Below are positions 1 to 7,668 of a stretch of DNA of 64,000 nucleotides, piece by piece. Location of the stretch: NCBI RefSeq assembly GCF_014649395.1, contig NZ_BMSY01000007.1, positions 62,001-126,000 on the forward strand. Direction: 5' to 3'. The position numbers and the translations under genes were made by a program. The stretch comes from Streptomyces aureoverticillatus. Lineage in GTDB: Bacteria; Actinomycetota; Actinomycetes; Streptomycetales; Streptomycetaceae. The notes below the pieces were generated by a model. That model made no database searches, was not told the origin of the DNA, and worked only from the letters and a program-made list of their open reading frames with translations. Every line of letters begins with the position of its first letter. Position 1 is the stretch's first letter.

Positions 1-1
1 C

Positions 2-577
2 TTCTCGGCGCCGGAGATCAAGCACAAGTGGTCACTGCGCGCCAGCGTCACCAGCGAGCTGGTCCTGGACGAGGTGCGGCTCCCCGCCGACGCGGTGCTG
101 CCCGAGGTCACGGGGCTCAAGGGCCCGCTGAGCTGTCTGTCGCACGCGCGCTACGGCATCGTCTGGGGTGCGATGGGCGCCGCCCGCGCCAGCTTCGACG
201 CGGCCGTGGACTACGCGAAGACCCGCGAGCAGTTCGGCCGGCCCATCGGCGGCTTCCAGCTCACCCAGGCCAAACTGGCCGACATGGCGGTCGAACTCCA
301 CAAGGGCGTCCTGCTCGCGCACCACCTCGGGCGCCGCATGGACGCCGGCCGCCTGCGGCCCGAGCAGGTCAGCTTCGGCAAGCTCAACAACGTACGAGAG
401 GCCATCGAGATCTGCCGCACCGCGCGCACGATCCTCGGCGCCAACGGCATCTCGCTCGAGTACCCGGTGATGCGGCACGCGACGAACCTCGAATCGGTGC
501 TCACCTACGAGGGCACCGTCGAGATGCACCAGCTCGTCCTCGGCAAGGCGCTCACCGGACTTGACGCCTTCCGCTGA
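2..577 (+). CDS. gcdH: Acyl-CoA dehydrogenase, glutaryl-CoA dehydrogenase-like (3' part)
   Basis: The frame is open from the window edge, so only about the last 190 residues are present. The visible part is the C-terminal helical domain of the acyl-CoA dehydrogenase family: a TREQFGRPIGGFQLTQAKLA stretch, then GANGISLEYPVMRHATNL and a C-terminal LTYEGTVEMHQLVLG block containing the catalytic-base Glu region. The LEYPVMRHATNLE wording is typical of glutaryl-CoA dehydrogenases, which oxidise and decarboxylate glutaryl-CoA to crotonyl-CoA in lysine and tryptophan breakdown using FAD. The FAD-binding N-terminal half lies outside the window, so the assignment rests on the C-terminus. The gene converges on the minus-strand SepF-like gene about 50 bp downstream. 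Confidence 0.8.
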   Translation, partial: FSAPEIKHKWSLRASVTSELVLDEVRLPADAVLPEVTGLKGPLSCLSHARYGIVWGAMGAARASFDAAVDYAKTREQFGRPIGGFQLTQAKLADMAVELHKGVLLAHHLGRRMDAGRLRPEQVSFGKLNNVREAIEICRTARTILGANGISLEYPVMRHATNLESVLTYEGTVEMHQLVLGKALTGLDAFR

Positions 578-626
578 GCGCGCGGGGCGCGCCGCGGCGG
601 GCGGGGGCACGGCGAGCGGCCCTGCC

Positions 627-1070
627 TCAGCTCTGGTTGAAGAAGCCGTCCGCGCGGTGCGGCGTGGCTTCCCCGTTGACGATCTCCGTGTTGGCGGGGG
701 TCAGCAGGAACACGCGGTGCGCCACCCGGTCGATGGAGCCGCGCAGGCCGAAGATGAGCCCGGCCGCGAAGTCGACGACGCGCTTGGCGTCGGCGGGCTC
801 CATCGACGTGAGGTTCATGATGACCGGCACGCCGTCCCGGAACAGCTCGCCGATGGCGCGGGCGTCGCGGAAGCTGTCCGGCGTGACCGTGCCGATCCGG
901 CCCTTGTCCTCGGCCACGTCCGCGGTCACCTTCGCGCGCGGGTCCGTGACCCACGGCTCGGCCGCCTCGGGGCCGTCGGCCGCGTCGTCTTCGTATCCGT
1001 CGTAGTAACGCTCGTCGTTGTTGTCGTCGACGAGGCCAAGCCAGGCACTCGCCTTGCGCACCGATCCCAT
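627..1070 (-). CDS. sflB: SepF-like cell-division protein (SflB-type paralog)
   Basis: A 147-residue protein starting MGSVRKASAWLGLV, the usual Streptomyces SepF membrane-targeting N-terminus. An acidic linker follows, then the SepF core from about residue 50 with VITPDSFRDAR-like, VPVIMNLTSMEPADAKRVVDFAAGLIFG-like and VFLLTPANTEI blocks. SepF proteins tether FtsZ to the membrane at the division site. Streptomyces carry one sepF in the dcw cluster plus the SepF-like paralogs SflA and SflB; this copy is far from any cell-wall cluster, so it is a paralog. The symbol relies on recalled gene order. The start is chosen because GGAGG sits 5 nt upstream of the ATG; an upstream in-frame start would add 13 residues without family similarity. 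Confidence 0.8.
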   Translation of the reverse strand: MGSVRKASAWLGLVDDNNDERYYDGYEDDAADGPEAAEPWVTDPRAKVTADVAEDKGRIGTVTPDSFRDARAIGELFRDGVPVIMNLTSMEPADAKRVVDFAAGLIFGLRGSIDRVAHRVFLLTPANTEIVNGEATPHRADGFFNQS

Positions 1071-1435
1071 GGACGCCTCCTCTCGCAGCGGTCTGCTCGC
1101 GTTCCGCATCCCTATGGTCGTCCATGATGCGGATGGTGCGCCAAGGGGATAGTCGCCGCGCGGGGTTTTCGTGACGGTACTGGCACACAGTCAATACGGC
1201 GACGCGCGGGATTCTTCAAGGGTCCTGCCGTGCACGGCTGCTGACAGAGAGTGAAATATGATTCTTCGCGGCGTACGGGTGACGGGCGGTGCGTACGGGT
1301 GAACCGAACGATCGATACGATGCCGGAGTTCGGCGCGCAGGCCGTCCCGGCCGCGTGAACCGCGCGGCTCATCGGACTCGTCTCACTCGTCGACTCGTCA
1401 GACATCGGACTCGTAGCGCTCACGGGGGAGTCGCC
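1071..1435. other. Divergent intergenic region (sflB / DUF5685)
   Basis: These 365 bases separate two divergently transcribed genes and must hold both promoters. A TACGAT hexamer near 1315 is a possible minus-10 element for the plus-strand gene, but I cannot pair it convincingly with a minus-35. No gene or structured RNA is apparent. Confidence 0.5.
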
Positions 1436-2743
1436 ATGTTCGGAATCGTCAGGCCCTGCAGTCACCGCCTCGGCGAAGGGCTCAAGACCCAGTGGATGGC
1501 GCATCTGTGCGGGCTGTGTCTCGCGCTGCGCGGTGACCACGGACAGTTCGCCCGCGTCGTGACCAACTACGACGGGCTCATCATCTCGGTTCTGACGGAG
1601 GCTCAGGCCGAGCGGACCACCGGTTGGCGACGCACCGCGGGCCCCTGCCCGCTGCGCGGCATGCGCACCGCGTCCGTCGCCCGGGGCGAGGGCGCGCGGC
1701 TCGCCGCGGCCGTCTCGCTCGTGCTCGCCTCCGCGAAGGTGCGCGACCACGTCGTCGACGGCGACGGCCTGTTGGCGCGCGGGCCGGTGGCCGCCGCCGC
1801 GCGCCGGGTCGCCGGGAAGTGGGACCGCGCCGGCGCGAGCACCGGCGCCGACGTGGGCTTCGACACGGCGGTCCTGGTGGACGCCGTCGAACGGCAGCAG
1901 GGCATCGAGGCCTTGGCGGGTCCCGGTACCTCCCTGCTCGCGGTCACCGAGCCCACCGAGACCGCGACCGCCGCGGCCTTCGCGCACACCGCCGTGCTCG
2001 CCGGCCGGCCGGGCAACGCGGAGCCGCTGGCCGAGGCCGGGCGGCTCTTCGGCAGGCTCGCGCACCTCCTCGACGCGGTGGAGGACAAGGAAGCTGACGC
2101 CGCGTCGGGTGCCTGGAACCCGCTCACCGCCACCGGGACCTCCCTGGTCGAGGCGCGGCGCCTCGCCGACGACGCGCTGCACGGCATCCGGCTCGCGCTC
2201 CGCGACGCCGAGTTCACCGACGGCAAGCTCGCGCACATGCTGCTCGCGCACGAACTGGGCAGGTCGATCGACCGGGCCTTCGGCACCGATGGGTGTGGAC
2301 ACTCGCATGAGGTGACGGCTCATCAGGGCGGCTCGTTCGGGCCGCCTCCGGGGCAGCAGGGCGGGGCGTACGGTTACGGAGCTTCCTCCGGTGGTCCGTA
2401 CGGTCCGCAGAATCCGTACGGGGGTGGCAATCCGTACGGAGGCGGTGGGTCCGGTGGGCCCGGCGGCCCGGGTGGTTTCGGTGGCCCGGGTGGTCCGGGT
2501 GGTCCGGGTGGTTTCGGCGGTGGTCCCGCCTTCGAGCCGCAGCCGCCGAAGCCCGGCAGGCGCGGCTTCTGGGCGGGGTGCGCCGTTGCCATCGGGCTGT
2601 GCTGCACCTGCAAGGTGTGCTGCGCCGACCACTACGAGGGCCCCTGGTCCCGCAAGAAGCGCGAGGGCTGCTGCAGCAACTGTGGAGACAGTGGCTGCTG
2701 CTCCTGCTGCGAGTGCTGTTCCTGCTGCGACTGCGGGCTCTAG
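1436..2743 (+). CDS. DUF5685 family protein with Gly-rich linker and Cys-rich C-terminal tail
   Basis: A 435-residue protein. Residues 1-280 are an alpha-helical DUF5685-type region beginning MFGIVRPCSHRLGEG, with an early Cys and a CGLC pair (about residues 25-28) that could bind metal. Residues about 295-370 are a Gly/Pro/Tyr-rich linker of YGG, PYGGG and GGPGGFGG repeats. The last 55 or so residues hold 18 cysteines, including CCTCKVCC and CCSCCECCSCCDCGL. The ATG at 1436 is preceded by GGGGGAG. The function is unknown; the tail suggests metal or redox chemistry, which is inference. A GGPGG-encoding tandem repeat makes the linker length likely to vary among strains. A GTCGGTCC repeat tract follows directly. 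Confidence 0.75.
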   Translation: MFGIVRPCSHRLGEGLKTQWMAHLCGLCLALRGDHGQFARVVTNYDGLIISVLTEAQAERTTGWRRTAGPCPLRGMRTASVARGEGARLAAAVSLVLASAKVRDHVVDGDGLLARGPVAAAARRVAGKWDRAGASTGADVGFDTAVLVDAVERQQGIEALAGPGTSLLAVTEPTETATAAAFAHTAVLAGRPGNAEPLAEAGRLFGRLAHLLDAVEDKEADAASGAWNPLTATGTSLVEARRLADDALHGIRLALRDAEFTDGKLAHMLLAHELGRSIDRAFGTDGCGHSHEVTAHQGGSFGPPPGQQGGAYGYGASSGGPYGPQNPYGGGNPYGGGGSGGPGGPGGFGGPGGPGGPGGFGGGPAFEPQPPKPGRRGFWAGCAVAIGLCCTCKVCCADHYEGPWSRKKREGCCSNCGDSGCCSCCECCSCCDCGL

Positions 2744-2797
2744 TCGGTCCTTGTTCGGTCGGTCCTTGAGTCGGTCGGTCCTTGAGTCGGTCCTGGG
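2744..2797. repeat. GTCGGTCCTT(GAG) short tandem repeat tract
   Basis: Immediately after the DUF5685 stop codon the 8-mer GTCGGTCC recurs at least four times, mostly within copies of GTCGGTCCTTGAGTCG. It looks like replication-slippage sequence in the 3' untranslated region. No stem typical of a terminator is formed by the tract itself. Confidence 0.6.
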
Positions 2798-3060
2798 TCT
2801 CCGGTGGGGAGATCCGGGGCTTCTGTCTGGGCGTGCGCATGGGGTGGTGCTGGTCGTGCGAGGGGAGGGGTGCGTACACGTACGCATGTGAAGGCGGGGC
2901 AACGGCGCGTGGGCGCACGGGAGTCGTGGGAGTCGCGGAAGCGCTGCGAAGGTGAGACGGCCGTCCGCATGATGGAAGGGGCGGGGCCGCGCGGGGCTAC
3001 AGGCCCGGATGCGCGGGTGTGACGGCTCGGCTCAGCAGGGCGTCAGCGCGACGAAGCGCA
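2798..3060. other. Intergenic region without recognised gene
   Basis: About 260 bases between the repeat tract and the leader-peptide stop. No open frame here has plausible codon use plus a ribosome site. The minus strand of this stretch is what would lie downstream of the leader peptide, yet no coding region is found there. A GC-rich partial hairpin around 2973-2997 could terminate transcription. Confidence 0.5.
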
Positions 3061-3153
3061 TCAACAGGACGCCGACCACACGCGACCGAAGTCGATGTGG
3101 GAGCGTGTGACCAGCCACTGCTGTGGATGCATGAGCACAAGTGGAACAGGCAT
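3061..3153 (-). CDS. Putative cysteine-attenuator leader peptide
   Basis: A 30-codon minus-strand frame whose product ends LVTRSHIDFGRVWSASC followed by TGA; a second Met at codon 8 would give 23 residues. The ending fits the R-x-H-[IV]-D-x-x-R-x-x-S-A-x-C pattern of short actinobacterial leader peptides that precede sulfur-assimilation genes and act by ribosome attenuation at cysteine. What is odd is position: no minus-strand gene lies downstream for nearly 2 kb, while a flavoenzyme operon that could belong to sulfur metabolism diverges from it. It may be an orphan left after gene loss or may regulate through the shared promoter region. The family match is from recalled pattern, not a search. 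Confidence 0.6.
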   Translation of the reverse strand: MPVPLVLMHPQQWLVTRSHIDFGRVWSASC

Positions 3154-3227
3154 CCGTTTCCGCGTCAACTGCGCTGAGACATACGGCTCATATTCTGGAC
3201 ATCGCGCCGGGCCGCTCCTGAACAGCC

Positions 3228-3258
3228 TTGACAACCCGTGCAAAGCGCCCCGTAGTCT
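3228..3258 (+). promoter_or_regulatory. Possible vegetative promoter for the flavoenzyme operon
   Basis: TTGACA at 3228-3233 and TAGTCT at 3253-3258 are separated by 19 bases, slightly longer than the usual 17-18 for the principal Streptomyces sigma factor. Transcription from here would give an 80-nt leader containing the start-codon hairpin. Confidence 0.4.
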
Positions 3259-3308
3259 CAGGACGTGGACCTGTGCTGAGGGGCTCGGTCCGGGCGCCCC
3301 GTGCGACC

Positions 3309-3348
3309 CATGTGAAGGCACGACCCGTACTGACGGAGCCTTCACATG
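3309..3348 (+). promoter_or_regulatory. Inverted repeat enclosing RBS and start codon
   Basis: CATGTGAAGGC at 3309-3319 is perfectly complementary to GCCTTCACATG at 3338-3348. The right arm contains the ATG (3346-3348) of the FAD/NAD(P)-binding protein, and the GGAG ribosome site (3335-3338) sits at the loop edge. In RNA this 11-bp stem with an 18-nt loop would hide the start codon, suggesting translational control, or it could be an operator in DNA. A second weaker stem (GGGGC/GCCCC) lies just upstream, near 3279-3300. Confidence 0.6.
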
Positions 3349-5157
3349 TCGTCCGACGCCCTTCCTGAAGTCGCCGTCCGCCCGCCGGACCCGCTCGCCC
3401 TGCCCGGCGCGCCCGCTCTGGTGATCGTCGGCGCGGGCCCCCGCGCCACCGGTCTCATCGAGCGCATCGCCGCCAACGCGCCCTCCCTGTACGGGAGTTC
3501 ACGGCTCGACATCCACCTGGTCGACCCCTACCCGCCGGGCCCCGGCCGGATCTGGCGCGAGGAGCAGTCGCCGCTGCTGTGGATGAACTCGCACGCGCGG
3601 GACGTCACGATGTTCACCGACGACACGGTCGAGATCGCCGGGCCCGTGCTGCCCGGGCCCGCGCTGCACGAATGGGCGGACGTCGACGGCCAGGCCTTCG
3701 CCGGACGGCGGCGGCAGGGCGCCTATCTGCGCTGGGTGTACGAGAAGTCCGTGGCCGCCCTGCCGCCCGGCATCGCCGTCCACCACCATCCCCGCCGCGC
3801 CGTGCGCCTGACCGGCCCACCGGACGGGCGCCAGGAGGTGTGGCTCGAAGGCCGCGACCGCCCCCTCCCGGCTGACCTGGTCATCCTCGCCCAGGGCCAC
3901 CTCGACGCCGAACTCGACGACGAGCAGCAGCGCTTGGCCCGCCATGCCCGCCGTCACGGCCTGGTCCACCTGCCGCCCGACTTCACCGCCGACACCGACC
4001 TGAGCGCCCTCGAAGGCGGCGAGCCCGTCCTCGTGCGCGGCTTCGGGCTCGCCTTCGTCGACCTGATGGTGCTCCTGACCGAGGGGCGCGGCGGCCGGTA
4101 CGAGGGGGACACCTACGTGCCGTCGGGGCGCGAACCCGTCCTGTACGTCGGCTCGCGGCGCGGCGTGCCCTACCACTCCAAGATCGGCTACGCCTGGGAC
4201 GGCGGTGAACGGCCCCCGCTGCCCCGCTACTTGGGGCCCGAGCAGATCGACGCCCTGCTCGCCCGGCCGGACGGCTACGACTTCGCCCGCGACGTGTGGC
4301 CGCTCATCGAGAAGGAGCTGGGCTTCGCCCACTACCACCGCCTGTTCACCGCCCACCCCGAGCGCACCGCCGTCGCCTGGCGGGACTTCGACGAGAAGTA
4401 CGCGATCTGCCCGCCCGGCAGCCCCGAGCTGGCCGCCCTGGTCTCCGCCGCCGTGCCCGACCCCGCCGACCGCCTCGACCTCACCGCGCTCGACCACCCC
4501 CTGGACGGCGTCCGCCACACCTCGTACGCAGGACTCCAGGAGGGCCTGCGCGCCTACATCACCGCCGACCTCACCCGCCGCCACGACCCCGCGCACAGCC
4601 CTGACCTGGCCGTCTTCCTCGGACTGCTGTCCGTGTACGGGCAGGTGGTGCGGCTCGGCGACATCGGGCCGTGGTGGCACGGCTACTTCAGTTATCTGGC
4701 GTCGGGGCCGCCGGGGCCGCGGCTCCGACAGCTCCTCGCGCTGTCGCGGGCCGGGGTCGTGCGGTTCCTCGGCGCCGGCATGACGGTGGAGGCGAGCGGG
4801 GGAGTGTTCCGGGCGAGCGGCGCGACCGTGCCCGGGGCGAGCGTCACGGCCCGCGCGCTGGTCGAGGCACGGCTGCCGCGGCCGACGCTCGCCCGCACCC
4901 GCGACCCGCTGCTGCGCGCGCTGCACGCGGAAGGGGTCGCCGAGACACCCGACGGCCTGCTGTCCGTCGACCCCGCCGACGGCCGCGTCCGCGACCACGC
5001 CGGCACCCCGCACCCGCGCCGCTTCGCCCTCGGCCCGGGCACCGACACGCGCGGCGCCGGGGCCTTCACCCGGCCGCGCACCAACAGCCCGTCGTTCCGC
5101 CAGAACGACGCGACCGCGCGAGCGGTGCTCGCCTTCCTCGCGGACCGTGCGTCATGA
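3346..5157 (+). CDS. FAD/NAD(P)-binding protein (NAD_binding_9-type)
   Basis: A 603-residue flavoprotein. Residues about 24-60 form a Rossmann motif (LVIVGAGPRATGLIERIAAN) followed by the acidic strand end DIHLVDPYPPGPGRIWR, and a second nucleotide-binding-type segment lies mid-protein (EPVLVRGFGLAFVDLMVLL). The C-terminus carries FTRPRTNSPSFRQNDATARA, typical of actinobacterial FAD-NAD(P)-binding proteins of this class. The reaction is unknown. The gene heads an operon with two luciferase-like flavin monooxygenases and a DUF1684 protein, so a role supplying reduced flavin or oxidising a partner substrate is plausible inference. The start codon lies within a perfect inverted repeat. Confidence 0.75.
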   Translation: MSSDALPEVAVRPPDPLALPGAPALVIVGAGPRATGLIERIAANAPSLYGSSRLDIHLVDPYPPGPGRIWREEQSPLLWMNSHARDVTMFTDDTVEIAGPVLPGPALHEWADVDGQAFAGRRRQGAYLRWVYEKSVAALPPGIAVHHHPRRAVRLTGPPDGRQEVWLEGRDRPLPADLVILAQGHLDAELDDEQQRLARHARRHGLVHLPPDFTADTDLSALEGGEPVLVRGFGLAFVDLMVLLTEGRGGRYEGDTYVPSGREPVLYVGSRRGVPYHSKIGYAWDGGERPPLPRYLGPEQIDALLARPDGYDFARDVWPLIEKELGFAHYHRLFTAHPERTAVAWRDFDEKYAICPPGSPELAALVSAAVPDPADRLDLTALDHPLDGVRHTSYAGLQEGLRAYITADLTRRHDPAHSPDLAVFLGLLSVYGQVVRLGDIGPWWHGYFSYLASGPPGPRLRQLLALSRAGVVRFLGAGMTVEASGGVFRASGATVPGASVTARALVEARLPRPTLARTRDPLLRALHAEGVAETPDGLLSVDPADGRVRDHAGTPHPRRFALGPGTDTRGAGAFTRPRTNSPSFRQNDATARAVLAFLADRAS

Positions 5158-5233
5158 AGCGAGAGCGTGGCCGTCGACCGACTTCCCTTTTCACAGCCCC
5201 AGTCGACCCCTTGTCGAGAGAGGTTCACCCCTC

Positions 5234-6322
5234 ATGACCACACCAGCAGCCACCGGCCGCGGCCCCCTGCACCTCGCCGCCGCCATCGACCAGCCCGGCG
5301 CCTACGACGCCGCCCCGTACACCGAGTCCGCGCGGCTCGCCGAACACGGCGCGCTGGACTTCGTCACGCTCGGGGACTCCTTCGCGCGCCAGGGGCTCGA
5401 CGCGCTCGCCGTGCTTGCGCGGATCGCCCCGGCCACCGGGCGCGTCGGCCTGGTGCCGACCGTCACGACCACGCACACCGAGCCCTTCCACGTGCAGGCC
5501 GCCGTGGCCACCCTCGACTGGGTGAGCCACGGCCGGGCCGGCTGGGCGGTGGAGGTGTCGGCGACCGAGGCCGAGGCGAAGCTGTTCGGGCGGCGCCGGG
5601 CCGCGCCCCGCGAGGCGCTGTGGCGCGAGGCGGGCGAAGTCGCCGAAGTGGCACGGCGGTTGTGGGACAGCTGGGAGGACGACGCGGAGATACGGGACGT
5701 GGCGACCGGCCGCTTCATCGACCGGGACAAGCTGCACTACGTCGACTTCGAGGGACGCTCGTTCTCCGTGCGGGGCCCGTCGATCGTGCCCCGGCCCCCG
5801 CAGGGCCATCCGGTGGTCGTCGTCGACGCGACGACCGGCGGCCACGCCCGCGAGACGGCCGTCCGGCACGCGGACGTCGCCCTGGTACGGGCCGCGAGCC
5901 CCGCCCAGGCGGGCGCGGCGCGCGCCGACCTGCACCGCCGCGCCGCCGAACTCGGCCGTGATCCAGGCCAGTTGCGGGTGCTCGCCGCGCTGGTCGTCGA
6001 CCTCGGCGGCGGCGAGCAGGCGGCCCGGCCCGGCCACGGCGGCGGCCCGCTGCCCACCGCCGAGGGCCCCCTCTACCGCGGCGGCCCCGTAGACCTCGCC
6101 GACCTCATCGCCGGCTGGCACGCGGCGGACGCCGTCGACGGCTTCCACCTCACGCCCGTCGAACCCCGGCGCGACCTGGAGCGCCTGGTCAACGGCACCG
6201 TGTCGCTGCTCCAGCACCGCGGCCTGTTCCGCACCTTCTACCCGGGCGCCACGCTCCGGGAGCACCTGGGCCTCGCCCGGCCCGCCAACCGCTACGCCGC
6301 GCTCGCGGGGGACCCGACATGA
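5234..6322 (+). CDS. LLM-class flavin-dependent oxidoreductase
   Basis: A 362-residue member of the bacterial luciferase-like (TIM-barrel) monooxygenase family: HLAAAIDQPGAYD near the N-terminus, then DFVTLGDSFA, VGLVPTVTTTHTEPFH and the WVSHGRAGW block that normally reads LDHLSGGRAGWN. Members use reduced FMN from a separate reductase to oxygenate sulfonates, aminopolycarboxylates or thiophene sulfones. The ATG at 5234 is preceded by GAGAGAGG; starts further upstream add a non-conserved extension. It ends by overlapping the next gene by 4 nt (ATGA), implying translational coupling. The substrate cannot be read from the sequence. Confidence 0.85.
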   Translation: MTTPAATGRGPLHLAAAIDQPGAYDAAPYTESARLAEHGALDFVTLGDSFARQGLDALAVLARIAPATGRVGLVPTVTTTHTEPFHVQAAVATLDWVSHGRAGWAVEVSATEAEAKLFGRRRAAPREALWREAGEVAEVARRLWDSWEDDAEIRDVATGRFIDRDKLHYVDFEGRSFSVRGPSIVPRPPQGHPVVVVDATTGGHARETAVRHADVALVRAASPAQAGAARADLHRRAAELGRDPGQLRVLAALVVDLGGGEQAARPGHGGGPLPTAEGPLYRGGPVDLADLIAGWHAADAVDGFHLTPVEPRRDLERLVNGTVSLLQHRGLFRTFYPGATLREHLGLARPANRYAALAGDPT

Positions 6323-7653
6323 CGCACCGTCCGCGCACCAAGCAGATCCACCTCGCCGCCCACTTCCCCGGCGTCAACAACACCACGGTGTGGGCGGACC
6401 CGCGCTCGCGCTCCCAGATCGACTTCTCCTCCTTCGAGCATCTGGCCCGCACCGCCGAACGCGGGCTCTTCGACTTCTTCTTCCTGGCGGAGGGTCTGCG
6501 GCTGCGCGAGCACAAGGGCCGCATCCACGACCTGGACGTGGTCGGACGGCCCGAGTCCCTCACCGTCCTGAGCGCGCTCGCCGCCGTCACCGACCGGCTC
6601 GGCCTGGCCGCCACCGTCAACGCCACCTTCAACGAACCGTACGAACTGGCCCGCAGGCTCGCCTCGCTCGACCACCTGAGCGGCGGGCGCGCGGCCTGGA
6701 ACGTCGTCACCTCCTCGGACGCCTTCACGGGCGAGAACTTCCGCCGCGGCGGCTTCCTGGACCGCGCCGACCGCTATACGCGCGCGGCCGAATTCGTGGC
6801 GACGGCACGGGAGTTGTGGGACTCCTGGACACCCGACGGCCCCGATGGCCCCGACGGCTCGGTGGGGGAGCCGCGGCCCTTCGCGCACCACGGGCAGCAC
6901 TTCGACATCGCCGGGGAGTTCGGGGTGCCGCGCCCGCCACAGGGGCACCCCGTCGTGATCCAGGCCGGGGACTCGCCCGAGGGCCGCGAGTTCGCCGCCT
7001 CCGCCGCCGACGTGGTGTTCACCCGGCACGGCACCCTGGAGGCGGGCCGCGCCTTCTACGCCGACGTGAAGGGCCGCCTCGCCGCGTACGGGCGCGAACC
7101 CGACGACCTGAAGATCATGCCCGGCGTCACTTTCGTGCTCGGGGACACCGCCGCCGAGGCCCAGGAACGCGCCATCGAGATCCGCCGCCAGCAGGTCTCG
7201 CCGCAGAACGCGATCCTCGCCCTGGAGCAGGTGTGGGGCGTCGACCTGTCCGCGTACGACCCCGACGGGCCGCTGCCCGACATCGACCCGGACCCGGACT
7301 CGACGCTCGTGCAGGGCCGGGTGAAGGTCGGCGATCCCCGCGCCGTCGCCGAGCAGTGGCGCGCCCTGTCCCGGGCCAAGGGCCTGTCCATCCACCAGAC
7401 CGTCATCGAGACGACCTCCCGGCAGTCGTTCATCGGCACCCCCGCCGCCGTCGCCGAGCAATTCGACGAGTTCGTGCGCACGGACGCCGCCGACGGCTTC
7501 ATCCTCGTCCCGCACCTGACGCCGGGCGGGCTCGACGAGTTCGTCGAACGGGTGGTGCCGCTGCTCCAGGAGCGCGGCGCGTTCCGCACGGAATACGAGG
7601 GCGCGACGCTGCGCTCACACCTCGGGCTGCCCGAGCCCGTACGGAAGGGTTGA
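6319..7653 (+). CDS. NtaA/DmoA/SnaA-family FMN-dependent monooxygenase
   Basis: A 444-residue protein of the nitrilotriacetate/dimethylsulfide/DszA-type monooxygenase family. Diagnostic stretches are HLAAHFPGVNNTTVWADP, FDFFFLAEGLRLREHKG, LDHLSGGRAAWNVVTS, the FRRGGFLDRADRY block and RPPQGHPVVIQAGDSPEGREFAA. These enzymes need FMNH2 from a reductase. It is translationally coupled to the preceding LLM gene and lies 15 bp before the DUF1684 gene. Two LLM enzymes of different subclasses in one operon suggest sequential oxidation of one class of compound, perhaps organosulfur, but that is inference. Confidence 0.88.
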   Translation: MTHRPRTKQIHLAAHFPGVNNTTVWADPRSRSQIDFSSFEHLARTAERGLFDFFFLAEGLRLREHKGRIHDLDVVGRPESLTVLSALAAVTDRLGLAATVNATFNEPYELARRLASLDHLSGGRAAWNVVTSSDAFTGENFRRGGFLDRADRYTRAAEFVATARELWDSWTPDGPDGPDGSVGEPRPFAHHGQHFDIAGEFGVPRPPQGHPVVIQAGDSPEGREFAASAADVVFTRHGTLEAGRAFYADVKGRLAAYGREPDDLKIMPGVTFVLGDTAAEAQERAIEIRRQQVSPQNAILALEQVWGVDLSAYDPDGPLPDIDPDPDSTLVQGRVKVGDPRAVAEQWRALSRAKGLSIHQTVIETTSRQSFIGTPAAVAEQFDEFVRTDAADGFILVPHLTPGGLDEFVERVVPLLQERGAFRTEYEGATLRSHLGLPEPVRKG

Positions 7654-7668
7654 GAAGGGTTGATCGCC

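Noticed and set aside
1112..2902. A long minus-strand frame antisense to DUF5685
   Set aside because: Low-complexity Thr/Arg composition; the opposite strand has a good start, ribosome site and family features.
3095..3424. Plus-strand Cys-containing frame upstream of the flavoenzyme operon as a leader peptide
   Set aside because: It runs through into the operon gene in another frame, has no ribosome site and lacks the leader-peptide ending; the minus-strand frame fits the motif instead.
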